From assembly GCF_015352975.1 (NCBI RefSeq), contig NZ_JACYIZ010000004.1, positions 186,001 through 250,000 of the forward strand: a stretch of 64,000 nt of DNA. Direction: 5' to 3'. How positions within the stretch are numbered: the first letter of the stretch is position 1; each line of letters begins with the position of its first letter. Below are positions 9,273 to 18,341 of the stretch, one piece after another. This DNA comes from Aestuariimicrobium ganziense. GTDB taxonomy: Bacteria > Actinomycetota > Actinomycetes > Propionibacteriales > Propionibacteriaceae. Position numbers and translations under genes: made by a program. A model generated the notes under the pieces. It ran no database searches. It was not told where the DNA came from and saw only the letters and a program-made list of their open reading frames with translations.

Positions 9273-9484
9273 CGTCGCACGGCGTTGATGGGGCCATCAC
9301 CTCGGAGCCGCCGGAAGAACGGGTGGGTCGTCCCACCTCACTAGAACCGGCAGCGGCACAGCAGAGCGGGGGCTCGTCCACGCGGCCAGGTCGCACGACG
9401 TCGCCCCAAGGAGGGTGGTACCGCGGGGCCCGTGCCTCGTCCCTTCGTCCGTCGAGTCACACTCCGCACGAAGGAACCGCCCAG
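9273..9484 (+). promoter_or_regulatory. Translational T-box riboswitch, isoleucine specifier
   Basis: The invariant T-box sequence GGAGGGTGGTACCGCGG lies at 9410-9426; its bulge pairs with the uncharged tRNA acceptor end. The specifier is ATC at 9296-9298 in a short stem (GATGGGGCCATCACCTC), as in the ultrashort Stem I class seen in actinobacterial ileS leaders, and a stem II-type GAAGAACGGGTGGG follows. No terminator hairpin with a T run lies before the start, so regulation should act by exposing or hiding the GAAGGA ribosome site (9470-9475). When tRNA-Ile is uncharged, translation rises. The ends are approximate. Confidence 0.9.
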
Positions 9485-12400
9485 ATGTCCGACCCGCAGA
9501 ACCGCTACCGCGCCGTACCCGCTGGCGTCGACTTCCCCGCCCTGGAGCACGAGGTGCTCGCGCTGTGGCAGCGCGAGAACACCTTCGACGCCTCGCTCGA
9601 CAAGACCAAGGACGGGCCGCACTGGACCTTCTACGAGGGTCCGCCCACCGCCAACGGCACGCCCGGCACCCACCACGTCGAGGCCCGGGTGTTCAAGGAC
9701 GTCTTCCCCCGCTACCGCACCATGCGCGGCTACCACGTCGAGCGCAAGGCCGGCTGGGACTGCCACGGCCTGCCGGTCGAGCTCGCCGTCGAGAAGGAAC
9801 TCGGCTTTTCGGGCAAGGGCGACATCGAGGCGTTCGGGGTCGAGGAGTTCAACGCCAAGTGCCGCGAGTCGGTGCAGCGCCACGTCGACGAGTTCGAGGT
9901 GATGACCAACCGGATGGGCTACTGGGTCAACCTCGACGAGGCCTACGTCACGATGACCCCGGAGTACGTGCAGAGCTGCTGGTGGGCGCTGAAGACCATT
10001 TTCGACAAGGGCCTGCTGGTCGAGGACTACCGGGTCGCCCCTTACTGCCCGCGCTGCGGCACCACCCTGAGCGACCACGAACTGGCCCAGGGCTACGAGG
10101 ATGTCGTCGACCCCTCGGTCTACGTGCGGATGCCGCTGACCTCGGGCCCGTTGGCCGGCAAGGCCTCGCTGCTGGTGTGGACGACCACCCCGTGGACCCT
10201 GGTCAGCAACACCGCCGTGGCGGTGCACCCCGAGGTCACCTACGTCACGGTCAGCTCCGCCGACGAGACCCTCGTGGTCGCCGAACCGCTGGCCAGGCAG
10301 AACTTCGGCGATCTGTCGGCGGCTGACTCGGCCTGGACGGTCACCGACAGCTTCCAGGGCAGCGAGATGCAGAACTGGAGCTACCAGCGTCCGTTCGACT
10401 TCGTCACCTTCCCCGAGGCAACGGCTCGCCCCGAGACCGGCACGGCCAGCCACTTCGTCGTCCTTGCCGACTACGTCACCACCGAGGACGGCACCGGTCT
10501 GGTGCACCAGGCCCCCGCCTTCGGCGCCGACGACATGGCCACCTGCCGGCGCTACGGACTGCCGATGGTCAACCCAGTGCGTGCCGATGGCACCTTCGAG
10601 GACGACCTCGCCCTGGTCGGCGGACAGTTCTTCAAGACCGCCGACGCCGCCCTGGTCGCCGACCTCGAGGCGCAGGGTCTGCTGTTCAAGAAGCTCGACT
10701 ACGAGCACTCCTACCCCCATTGCTGGCGCTGCCACACCGCGCTGCTCTACTACGCCCAGCCCAGCTGGTACATCCGCACCACCGCGATCAAGGACGAACT
10801 GATCGCCCAGAACGAGGCCACCACCTGGTTCCCCGAGACCATCAAGCACGGACGCTATGGCGACTGGCTGCACAACAACATCGACTGGGCGCTGAGCCGC
10901 AACCGCTACTGGGGCACCCCGCTGCCGATCTGGCGCAACGAACTCGACCCCAGCCAGATGGTGTGCGTCGGCTCGCTGGCCGAACTGTCGGAGCTGACCG
11001 GCACCGACCAGTCCGGGCTCGACCCGCACCGGCCCTACGTCGACGACGTCACCTTCACCCTGCCCGGGGTCGAGGGCACCTTCCGGCGCGTGCCCGAGGT
11101 GATCGACGCGTGGTTCGACAGCGGCTCGATGCCGTTCGCCCAGTGGGGCTACCCGTGGGTCGAGGGTTCGGCCGAGAAGCTCGAGCAGAACTACCCGGCC
11201 GACTTCATCGCCGAGGCACTCGACCAGACCCGCGGCTGGTTCTACACGCTGATGGCGGTCGGCACGCTGGTGTTCGAGCAGTCCAGCTACAAGAACGTGC
11301 TCTGCCTGGGGCTGATCCTCGCCGAGGACGGCAAGCGGATGAGCAAGCACCTGGGCAACATCCTGCTGCCTGTGCCGCTGATGGAACAGCACGGCGCCGA
11401 CGCGGTGCGCTGGTTCATGGCCGCCAGTGGCTCGCCCTGGGCGGCCCGCCGGGTGGGTCACACCACCCTGCAGGAGATCGTCCGCAAGGTGCTGCTGACC
11501 TACTGGAACACCGTCGCGTTCCAAGCGCTCTACGCGCGGACGAACGACTGGTCGCCCGCCGACGGTCTGGTCGAGTCCGACCACGTGATGGATCGCTGGC
11601 TGACCTCGTCGACCCAGTCGCTGGTCGCCCAGGTGACTCACTCGATGGAGAACTACGACACCCAGGCCGTGGGGTCGGCGGTCGCCGAGTTCGTCGACCT
11701 GCTGTCGAACTGGTACGTCCGCCGGTCGCGCCGCCGCTTCTGGGACGGCGATCCCGGTGCGCTGTCGACCCTGCACAGCACCCTGGTGACCTTGACCCAG
11801 GTGATGTCCCCGCTGACCCCGTTCGTCACCGAGCGGGTCTGGCAGGACCTGGTGCGCGACACCGATCCCGATGCCCCGACCTCGGTGCACCTGTCGGACT
11901 GGCCCACCGTTGACGAGTCGAAGATCGACACCGACTTGGATCGGTCGATGACGCTGACCCGTCGGTTGGTCGAGTTGGGACGAGCCGCGCGCGCGGAGTC
12001 GAAGATGAAGACCCGCCAGCCGCTCTCGCGGGTGCTGATCCCGTCGCAGGCGTTCGCCCAGTTGGACGAGGGGCTGCTGGCCGAGGTGCGCCAGGAGTTG
12101 AACGTCGAGGCGGTGCAGTCGTTCGCCGGTGCCGGAGACCTGGTCGACTTCTCGGCCAAGGGCAACTTCCGGGCGCTCGGCAGGCGGTTCGGCAAGGAGA
12201 CACCGCTGGTGGCGGCGGCGATCGCCGCGTCGGACGCGGCTGTGCTGGCGGCTGACTTGGCTGCCCATGGCGTCGCGACAGTCGATTACGAAGGTGGCAC
12301 GCAGGTCGGCGCCGACGAGGTGATCATCTCCGAGCGTCCCCGCGAGGGCTGGAGCGTGGTCAACGAGCAGGGCGAGACGGTCGCTCTCGACCTCGAACTC

Positions 12401-12664
12401 ACCCCGGCACTGGTACAGGCCGGCCTGGCCCGCGAGGTCGTCCGCCTGGTGCAGGAGACCCGCAAGGCGTCGGGGCTCGAGGTCTCGGACCGGATCACCC
12501 TGCAGTGGTCGGCTGACGGAGAGTTGGCCCAGGCGATCATGGCGCACGAGACCCTGATCGCCGACGAGGTGCTGGCCACCGCGGTCGAGCGGGTCGAGGC
12601 CGCCGGTGACGACTGGGCACGTGATGACGACCTCGGTCTCGCGGTGCAGGTCGTCCGCGCGTAA
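9485..12664 (+). CDS. ileS: Isoleucyl-tRNA synthetase, long (type 2) form
   Basis: The enzyme charges tRNA-Ile with isoleucine and edits misactivated valine. The 1,059-residue length fits the eukaryote-like IleRS2 class. The HIGH-type signature is in GPPTANGTPGTHHVEAR near residue 50, the editing domain spans roughly 190-400 (WTTTPWTLVSNTAV), and the KMSKS loop appears as DGKRMSKHLGN near residue 620, followed by the anticodon-binding domain. IleRS2 enzymes as a class are known for low mupirocin sensitivity; whether that holds here is inference. ATG at 9485 follows GAAGGA and the T-box leader; the upstream open frame is leader RNA. Confidence 0.97.
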   Translation: MSDPQNRYRAVPAGVDFPALEHEVLALWQRENTFDASLDKTKDGPHWTFYEGPPTANGTPGTHHVEARVFKDVFPRYRTMRGYHVERKAGWDCHGLPVELAVEKELGFSGKGDIEAFGVEEFNAKCRESVQRHVDEFEVMTNRMGYWVNLDEAYVTMTPEYVQSCWWALKTIFDKGLLVEDYRVAPYCPRCGTTLSDHELAQGYEDVVDPSVYVRMPLTSGPLAGKASLLVWTTTPWTLVSNTAVAVHPEVTYVTVSSADETLVVAEPLARQNFGDLSAADSAWTVTDSFQGSEMQNWSYQRPFDFVTFPEATARPETGTASHFVVLADYVTTEDGTGLVHQAPAFGADDMATCRRYGLPMVNPVRADGTFEDDLALVGGQFFKTADAALVADLEAQGLLFKKLDYEHSYPHCWRCHTALLYYAQPSWYIRTTAIKDELIAQNEATTWFPETIKHGRYGDWLHNNIDWALSRNRYWGTPLPIWRNELDPSQMVCVGSLAELSELTGTDQSGLDPHRPYVDDVTFTLPGVEGTFRRVPEVIDAWFDSGSMPFAQWGYPWVEGSAEKLEQNYPADFIAEALDQTRGWFYTLMAVGTLVFEQSSYKNVLCLGLILAEDGKRMSKHLGNILLPVPLMEQHGADAVRWFMAASGSPWAARRVGHTTLQEIVRKVLLTYWNTVAFQALYARTNDWSPADGLVESDHVMDRWLTSSTQSLVAQVTHSMENYDTQAVGSAVAEFVDLLSNWYVRRSRRRFWDGDPGALSTLHSTLVTLTQVMSPLTPFVTERVWQDLVRDTDPDAPTSVHLSDWPTVDESKIDTDLDRSMTLTRRLVELGRAARAESKMKTRQPLSRVLIPSQAFAQLDEGLLAEVRQELNVEAVQSFAGAGDLVDFSAKGNFRALGRRFGKETPLVAAAIAASDAAVLAADLAAHGVATVDYEGGTQVGADEVIISERPREGWSVVNEQGETVALDLELTPALVQAGLAREVVRLVQETRKASGLEVSDRITLQWSADGELAQAIMAHETLIADEVLATAVERVEAAGDDWARDDDLGLAVQVVRA

Positions 12665-12671
12665 CCAGACC

Positions 12672-12742
12672 CGGTGGTCGAGCAGCCCGCGAGTCAGAAC
12701 GTCGGTCGAGGAGGTCGCGCAGCGACCCTGTCGAGACCCCCG
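12672..12742. repeat. REP-like intergenic repeat
   Basis: GGTCGAGGAGGTCGCGCAGC followed by GACCCTGTCGAGACC is an imperfect palindrome of the GTCGAG...CTCGAC/TCGAGACC type dispersed between genes in several actinobacterial groups. A related copy is at 40227-40267 and a weaker one near 42985-43020. No coding potential is seen. Confidence 0.5.
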
Positions 12743-12766
12743 CTTCAGGGGTCCACCAGTCTCGGT

Positions 12767-12842
12767 GATGGTTTCCTGCCACCAGATCGGCCGAATCCTC
12801 GGATTTCGCCCCGTTTCAGCGATCCAGTGGCAGGAACCCATC
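12767..12842. repeat. Long inverted repeat between ileS and the alpha-glucosidase
   Basis: GATGGTTTCCTGCCAC (12767-12782) and GTGGCAGGAACCCATC (12827-12842) pair at 15 of 16 positions, with partial further pairing inward. It can fold into a 76-nt hairpin and probably ends the ileS transcript. A similarly built hairpin with GTTTGTGGCG arms is at 33629-33680. Confidence 0.6.
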
Positions 12843-12928
12843 ATCAGCCTCTGGCCTTGCCCCCACCCCGGTGGCGCCGGTCGTCTGCGGGTAGCGTGGG
12901 AACCAACCCCAAAGACGAGGAGGCGGCC

Positions 12929-14608
12929 GTGCCCACGCTCACCAACGACCCGAACTGGTACCGGCAGGCGGTGGTCTACCAGATCTACCCGCGCAGCTTC
13001 GCCGACGCGAACGGTGACGGGCTCGGCGACCTGGCCGGCATCACCAGCCGGGTCGACCACCTGGCCACCCTCGGCGTCGACGCGGTCTGGTTGAGCCCGT
13101 TCTACCCCTCGGCGCTGGCCGACGGCGGCTACGACGTCGACGACTACCGCAACGTCGACCCGCGCCTGGGCACGCTGGACGACTTCGACGCCTTGGTCGC
13201 TGCGCTGCACGAGCGCGGCATCCGGGTGATCGTCGACATCGTCCCCAACCACTCCGGCTCGGGCCACGTCTGGTTCCAGGACGCGCTCAGGGCCGGCAAG
13301 GGCTCGCCCGAACGCGACCGCTACATCTTCCGCGACGGGCTGGGTGACGACCAGTCGAAGCCGCCGGCCGAGTGGACCGCGTCGTTCGGTGGTCCGGCCT
13401 GGGAGCCGGTCGGTGACGGCCAGTTCTACCTGCACATGTTCGACGTGGCCCAGCCCGACTGGAACTGGGACAACCCCGAGGTGATCGACGACTTCCACAC
13501 CACGCTGCGGTTCTGGTCCGACCGCGGCGTCGACGGCTTCCGGGTCGACGTGGCCAACCTGATGGTCAAGGATCTGTCGGAGCCGCTGCCGACGATGGCC
13601 GAGATGGGCAGCCCGAACTCGATCATGGGGTGCGACCGGCTGAATGACCTGCCCGGTGTGCACGACATCTACCGGGGCTGGCGTGAGGTCTTCAACGAGT
13701 ACGACCCGCCGCGGATGGCGGTGGCTGAGGCGTGGGTGCCCTCGGAGCGTCGTCCCGCCTACGCTCGGCCGGACGAACTGGGGCAGGCGTTCAACTTCGA
13801 CCTGCTGCTGGCGCCGTGGGACGCGGCCGCGTTCCGCCAGATCGCCGAGTCGAACCTGGCGCTGGCCGACCAGTCAGGGGCCTCGACCACCTGGGTGCTG
13901 TCGAACCACGACATCGTCCGCCACGTCACCCGCTACGGACTGCCGATCGGCGCCGGTGAGCAGGAGGGCATGCCCGGCACCGCCGCGGCCAAGGCCTACG
14001 TGCTCTCCGACGGTGCGGCACCCGAGTTCGACGAGGAGCTGGGACGACGGCGCGCTGCTGCCGGCACGATGCTGATCCTCGCGCTGCCCGGCTCGTCCTA
14101 CCTCTACCAGGGCGAGGAACTGGGCCTGAAGGAGGTCATCGAGATCGCCGACGACCAGCGCCAGGACCCGACGTTCTTCCGTTCACCCGGGGTCGACAAG
14201 GGACGAGACGGTTGTCGCGTGCCGCTGCCGTGGACGCCGACCGGCACCTCGTACGGGTTCGGCGTGGGTGACCAGGTGGCGCCGGCACACCTGCCGCAGC
14301 CGGAGTGGTTCGCCGACTTCGCCGTGTCGGTGCAGGACGAGGACCCCTCCTCGATGCTCAACCTGTACCGCAAGGCGCTGGGCCTGCGCCGCGGCCTGCT
14401 GGGCGACGAGACCGTCACCTTCCACGACAGTGGCGAGGGCGTGCTGCACGTCGAGCGCCCGGGTGGGTGGCACAGCGTCACCAACTTCACCCAAGCCGCG
14501 GCCGATGTGCCCGAGGTGCTGGCGGGCGCGGAGGTGCTGCTGTCGAGTTCGTCGGACGAGGTCTCGGGCGAGGTGCCTGCGAACACGACGGTCTGGTTCC
14601 GAGCCTGA
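12929..14608 (+). CDS. GH13 alpha-glucosidase (oligo-1,6-glucosidase type)
   Basis: The enzyme cleaves terminal alpha-linked glucose from short oligosaccharides such as maltose, isomaltose or sucrose. The 559-residue product opens with WYRQAVVYQIYPRSFADANGDG and has the four GH13 regions: DIVPNHS, DGFRVDVAN (predicted nucleophile Asp207), VAEAW (acid/base Glu267) and LSNHDIVRH. No signal peptide, so it is cytoplasmic. GTG at 12929 follows GACGAGGAGG; an in-frame extension upstream is non-coding. It stands alone with no sugar transporter beside it, so its substrate supply is unclear. Linkage preference cannot be read safely. Confidence 0.93.
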   Translation: MPTLTNDPNWYRQAVVYQIYPRSFADANGDGLGDLAGITSRVDHLATLGVDAVWLSPFYPSALADGGYDVDDYRNVDPRLGTLDDFDALVAALHERGIRVIVDIVPNHSGSGHVWFQDALRAGKGSPERDRYIFRDGLGDDQSKPPAEWTASFGGPAWEPVGDGQFYLHMFDVAQPDWNWDNPEVIDDFHTTLRFWSDRGVDGFRVDVANLMVKDLSEPLPTMAEMGSPNSIMGCDRLNDLPGVHDIYRGWREVFNEYDPPRMAVAEAWVPSERRPAYARPDELGQAFNFDLLLAPWDAAAFRQIAESNLALADQSGASTTWVLSNHDIVRHVTRYGLPIGAGEQEGMPGTAAAKAYVLSDGAAPEFDEELGRRRAAAGTMLILALPGSSYLYQGEELGLKEVIEIADDQRQDPTFFRSPGVDKGRDGCRVPLPWTPTGTSYGFGVGDQVAPAHLPQPEWFADFAVSVQDEDPSSMLNLYRKALGLRRGLLGDETVTFHDSGEGVLHVERPGGWHSVTNFTQAAADVPEVLAGAEVLLSSSSDEVSGEVPANTTVWFRA

Positions 14609-14617
14609 GCGGAGAGG

Positions 14618-14932
14618 TCAGGCGCGCAGGTCCTTGTACTCGGGGTGCTTGCCGATCCAGTCGCGAATGTAGGGACACAGCGGGCGGTCGACGATCTTCA
14701 GGTCGCGCTCGCGGATGTCGTCCAGGGCGAACCGGGTGAGGCGGCCGGCGAAGCCGCGGCCGCCGTACTCCTCGTCCACCTCGGTGTGGGGGAGGGCGAT
14801 CAGGCCGTCGCCGGCGACCCGGAAGTCGATCAGGCCGATCCGCTTGCCGTCGTACTCGATCACGTAGCGCTGGCCGGCGTCGTCGCGGTGGAAGCTGATC
14901 GGGTCAGGCTGTTCGTTGATGGGGGCGCCCAT
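14618..14932 (-). CDS. GNAT-like N-acetyltransferase, short YjdJ/Gcn5-related type
   Basis: The 104-residue product matches small single-domain GNAT-like proteins: RYVIEYDGKRIGLIDFRV, a central HTEVDEEYGGRGFAGRLTRFAL that holds the pyrophosphate-binding R/Q-x-x-G-x-G/A pattern, and CPYIRDWIGKHPEY near the end. These proteins bind acetyl-CoA; acceptors are mostly unknown. The start at 14932 follows GAGGAGATTCC; a longer frame upstream lacks a ribosome site. It is convergent with the alpha-glucosidase gene, ten bases apart. Confidence 0.85.
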   Translation of the reverse strand: MGAPINEQPDPISFHRDDAGQRYVIEYDGKRIGLIDFRVAGDGLIALPHTEVDEEYGGRGFAGRLTRFALDDIRERDLKIVDRPLCPYIRDWIGKHPEYKDLRA

Positions 14933-15003
14933 GGAATCTCCTCGGGTGGTGACGGACAGCATCCACTGTGGCACAGCCGCATCGGGTGGGGCGCCCGCCG
15001 TGA

Positions 15004-15579
15004 TCAGCTCGCCTTCTTCGACTTCTTGGGCTTGCGATCCTCGTCGTCGTCCTCGTCGTCATCGTCCTCGTCATCGGGATGCGGTGGCAGGCCGGCGCGG
15101 GCACGACGCTTCTTGAGCTTGTTGCGACGGTCCTCGACCGAGCCGTGCAGCGACCCGACCACCACGCCCATCACGATGAACAGCCACCAGAGGTCGAAGC
15201 CGGCGAAGATGTTGATCACGATGACCAGCGGCCAACCCACCGCGTGCACCCACCCCAGGGTGCGGTCGAGCCGGGTCAGCCGCTCGTACTCGGCCTCGTC
15301 CTGCGGGCGCCACACCGACACCGACGCCGGCGTCGAGGCGTCCGCCAGCGCCATCCCGCTCGGACGCAGCGCGGGCAGGAACTCGACAGCCGCTGCCGGG
15401 TCGCGGGGCAGGTCACTGAACAGCGGCTGCAGGTCGCTGGCCACCTTGGCCGACAGGGCGGTCTGCATCCGCTCGTCGAACTCCTCGATGGTGAGCCGAC
15501 CCTTGGCGTGGTGCTCACGCAGCGCCTCGATGGCAGCATCACGTTCGGCATCACCGATCCGCTGGGGCACCTGACTCAT
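15004..15579 (-). CDS. DUF1707 domain membrane protein
   Basis: The N-terminal 55 residues (RIGDAERDAAIEALREHHAKG...FDERM) are a clear DUF1707 domain, a short helical SHOCT-like module common in actinobacteria. After a linker come two closely spaced hydrophobic segments (about residues 108-140) and a cytoplasmic tail that is strongly acidic, then lysine-rich (DDEDDDDEDDDED...PKKSKK). The protein is probably a small inner-membrane protein. Its function is unknown; DUF1707 proteins are often found near sensors or septation genes, but nothing next to it suggests a job. Confidence 0.8.
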   Translation of the reverse strand: MSQVPQRIGDAERDAAIEALREHHAKGRLTIEEFDERMQTALSAKVASDLQPLFSDLPRDPAAAVEFLPALRPSGMALADASTPASVSVWRPQDEAEYERLTRLDRTLGWVHAVGWPLVIVINIFAGFDLWWLFIVMGVVVGSLHGSVEDRRNKLKKRRARAGLPPHPDDEDDDDEDDDEDRKPKKSKKAS

Positions 15580-15603
15580 GCCGACAGGATAGTGCCGCCG
15601 GGA

Positions 15604-17040
15604 CTACGCCTTCGGCGTGGCACCCACCGTCGACGGGTACAGCCCTGCCACGGCCTCGTTCCAGCGATCCCTGAGCCACGGCTGGTCGTCCGCCTCGAAC
15701 ACCTGCGAGCCGGGCAGCGACCAGGTCGGTGGCTCGTCCGCACCCGACAGCACCCACGCCGCCTGCCGTGCCGCGCCGCGCGCCACGAACTCCATCGGTT
15801 CGGGGACGACCACGGGCAGGCCCAGCACAGCCGGCGCCAGTCGGCGCACTGCCTCAGACCGTGCCCCGCCGCCGATCAGAGTGACCTGCTCGATGTCGAC
15901 GCCCTGGGCACGCACCGCCGCCAGACCGAACGCCATCAGGCACAGCAGTCCCTCAACCGCGGCCCGGGCCAGGTTCTGCCTGGTCAGCGACGCCAGGCTC
16001 ATGCCGAGCAGCGACCCGGTGGCCTCGGGCAGGTTGGGGGTGCGCTCCCCGTCGAGGAAGCAGACGTTCACCAAGCCACCGGCACCCGGCTCTGCCGCCA
16101 GCGCCAACTCCGAGAGCCCGGCATGGTCGACGCCGAGCAGGCGGGCGGTCGACTCCAGCACCCGGGCACCGTTGATCGTCGCGGTCAGCGGCAGCCAGTG
16201 GCCGGTGGCGTCGGCGAACCCGGTGACCAGTCCCGTGCGGTCGTGGGTGGGGGTGGACGAGACCGCCGCCACCACCCCCGACGTGCCGATCGACACGGAG
16301 GTCTGCCCCGGGTCGAGGCCCAGACCCAACGCAGCACCGGCGTTGTCGCCACAGCCCGGGCCGAGCACGGCGCCGGTCCCTGCCATGGGCACAGCCACCC
16401 GGTCACGCGGGCCGAGCACCTGCGGCACCACGATCGCGTCGCCCTTGGCGCCGATCGCGTGCCGAAGGAGGTCACGACGCTCACGGTTGCCCACCGAGTC
16501 GAACCAGCCGCTGCCCGAGGCGTCCGACCGGTCGGTGACCAGGGTTGTCACGTCGCGCGAGCCGGTCAGCCGCCAGGTCAGGTAGTCGTGTGGCAGGCAG
16601 ACCGCTGCGGTGCGGGCGAGGTTGTCGGGCTCGTGCTCGGCCAGCCAGCGCAGCTTGGTCAGCGTGATCGAGGCCACCGGCACCGACCCGATCGCCTCGG
16701 CCCAGGCTTCGGGGCCGAGCTCGTCGACCAGGTCGCGGGCGGCTCCGGCTGAGCTGGTGTCGTTCCACAACTGCGCCTCACGCACCACCTCGCCGCTCTC
16801 GTCGAGGCAGACCATGCCGTGCTGCTGCCCGCCGACCGACACCGCAGCCACGTCGTCCAGGCCGCCGGTCTGGGCGATCGCGGTCTGCAGGGCCTGCCAC
16901 CAGTGCTCGGGGTGCACCTGGGTGCCGTCGGGGTGGGCGGCCTGCCCCTGCCGCAGCACCTCACCGGTCTCGGCGTCGCAGACCAGCACCTTGCACGACT
17001 GGGTGGACGAGTCCACCCCCGCGACGAGCGTCCTCGCCAT
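15604..17040 (-). CDS. xylB: Xylulokinase
   Basis: This FGGY-family kinase phosphorylates D-xylulose to xylulose 5-phosphate, which enters the pentose phosphate pathway. The 478-residue product has the N-terminal [19 protein letters not shown] phosphate-1 motif, GGQQHGMV typical of xylulokinases, [12 protein letters not shown] in the middle, and [14 protein letters not shown] (adenosine motif) near residue 390. The start lies 6 bp after the xylA stop, so the two form an operon with xylA first. Length and motif order are normal. Confidence 0.95.
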   Translation of the reverse strand: MARTLVAGVDSSTQSCKVLVCDAETGEVLRQGQAAHPDGTQVHPEHWWQALQTAIAQTGGLDDVAAVSVGGQQHGMVCLDESGEVVREAQLWNDTSSAGAARDLVDELGPEAWAEAIGSVPVASITLTKLRWLAEHEPDNLARTAAVCLPHDYLTWRLTGSRDVTTLVTDRSDASGSGWFDSVGNRERRDLLRHAIGAKGDAIVVPQVLGPRDRVAVPMAGTGAVLGPGCGDNAGAALGLGLDPGQTSVSIGTSGVVAAVSSTPTHDRTGLVTGFADATGHWLPLTATINGARVLESTARLLGVDHAGLSELALAAEPGAGGLVNVCFLDGERTPNLPEATGSLLGMSLASLTRQNLARAAVEGLLCLMAFGLAAVRAQGVDIEQVTLIGGGARSEAVRRLAPAVLGLPVVVPEPMEFVARGAARQAAWVLSGADEPPTWSLPGSQVFEADDQPWLRDRWNEAVAGLYPSTVGATPKA

Positions 17041-17046
17041 CGTCGG

Positions 17047-18225
17047 TCAGCCGATCAGGTGGCGGATCGCCAACTGCTGCAGCTTGACGAAGCCGTACTC
17101 GCGAGCGCCCGCGGCGTCGGCGTCGAACGGCTCGTCGGCGGCCAGGAAGTCGGCCAGCGACTCGCCCTCGGCCAGCGTCGGCTCGGACAACTCGTAGATC
17201 GAGGCGTCCTTCATCACCTGCTGCACCTCGGGGTCGGCGCGGAAGGCCCGGGCCTTGTCGGCCAGCAGCAACCAGGTCTCCATGTTGGCGCTCGCGGAGT
17301 CCCAGATGCCCTGCATGCCCTCGGTGCGCGACGGCTTGTAGTCGAAGTGCACCGGGCCGTCGTAGCGGGGGGCGTCGGGTGAGGCCGGGAAGCCGTTCGT
17401 CAGCAGGTCGACGGTGAAGAAGGCACTCATCAGGTCGCCGTGACCGAAGCACAGGTCCTGGTCGTACTTCAGGCCGCGCTGGCCGTTGAGGTCGATGTGG
17501 AACAGCTTGCCGCTGAACATCGCCTGGGCCAGGGCGTGGGTGTAGTTGAGGTTGGCCATCTGCTCGTGGCCGACCTCGGGGTTGAGCCCGACGATGTCGC
17601 CGTGCTCGAGTTCGGCGATCAGCGCCAGCGCGTGCCCGACGGTGGGCAGGAAGATGTCACCGCGCGGCTCGTTGGGCTTGGGCTCCAGGCCGATCTTGAG
17701 GTCGTAGCCCTGGGTCTTGATGTGGCTGGCGACGGTGTCGAGACCCTCCTTGTAGCGCTCGAGCGCGGCGTAGAGGTCCTTGGACGAGTCGTACTCGGCG
17801 CCCTCTCGGCCGCCCCACATGACGAAGGTGCTGGCACCCAGTTCGGCGGCGAGGTCGACATTGCGCAGGATCTTGCGCAGCCCGAAGCGGCGCACCGAGC
17901 GGTCGTTGGAGGTGAGGCCGCCGTCCTTGAACGCGGGGTGGGTGAAGGTGTTGGTGGTCACCATCTCGATGACGAGTCCGGCCTTGCCAGCCGCGTCCTT
18001 GAGCTGGCCGACGCGGGCGGAGCGCTCGTCGTCGGTGGCGTCGAAGGCGAAGACGTCGTTGTCGTGGAAGGTGATGCCCCAGGCGCCCAGTTCGGCCAGG
18101 CCCTCGGCGTACTCCCACGGGTCGAGTTCTGGACGAGAGGGCACGCCGAACGGGTCGGTGCCGGTCCAGCCGATCGTCCACAGGCCGAAGGAGAACTTGT
18201 CGTCGGGGGTGGGTGTGCGGACCAT
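17047..18225 (-). CDS. xylA: Xylose isomerase
   Basis: It converts D-xylose to D-xylulose in the cytoplasm using two divalent metals. The 392-residue product is the shorter class I form typical of actinobacteria. Visible signatures are [20 protein letters not shown] (active-site His), [23 protein letters not shown] (metal-ligand Glu and catalytic Lys), [10 protein letters not shown] and [18 protein letters not shown] lies just before the ATG at 18225. It is divergent from the ROK regulator and leads the xylAB operon. Confidence 0.97.
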   Translation of the reverse strand: MVRTPTPDDKFSFGLWTIGWTGTDPFGVPSRPELDPWEYAEGLAELGAWGITFHDNDVFAFDATDDERSARVGQLKDAAGKAGLVIEMVTTNTFTHPAFKDGGLTSNDRSVRRFGLRKILRNVDLAAELGASTFVMWGGREGAEYDSSKDLYAALERYKEGLDTVASHIKTQGYDLKIGLEPKPNEPRGDIFLPTVGHALALIAELEHGDIVGLNPEVGHEQMANLNYTHALAQAMFSGKLFHIDLNGQRGLKYDQDLCFGHGDLMSAFFTVDLLTNGFPASPDAPRYDGPVHFDYKPSRTEGMQGIWDSASANMETWLLLADKARAFRADPEVQQVMKDASIYELSEPTLAEGESLADFLAADEPFDADAAGAREYGFVKLQQLAIRHLIG

Positions 18226-18341
18226 GGAGCTCTCCTCTGAGGTGGTTTTGTTCTACGATGAAACATATCGATCCGACGTGCTGCAGGTCAAGGGTGCTGG
18301 TCTGGATACGGTGAGGGTCGAATCCAGGGAGGGAAGCAGCC
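18226..18341. promoter_or_regulatory. xylA / ROK divergent control region with shared operator-like motif
   Basis: The AT-richest patch is TTTTGTTCTACGATGAAAC running into ATATCG (18246-18270). CGAT-N7-ATCG inside it is a small dyad. Nearly the same sequence occurs at 23988-24013 between the GH3 and transporter genes. It is the best candidate binding site of the ROK protein encoded alongside. Binding is inferred; no protein-DNA evidence is available here. Confidence 0.5.

Noticed and set aside
9341..13663. A 1,440-codon open frame on the minus strand across ileS and the GH13 gene
   Set aside because: It is antisense to two clear genes. Its residue pattern (repeated HRLGVV, VDHLG, QRHQ) is the mirror of high-GC codon bias, and no domain or ribosome site is visible.
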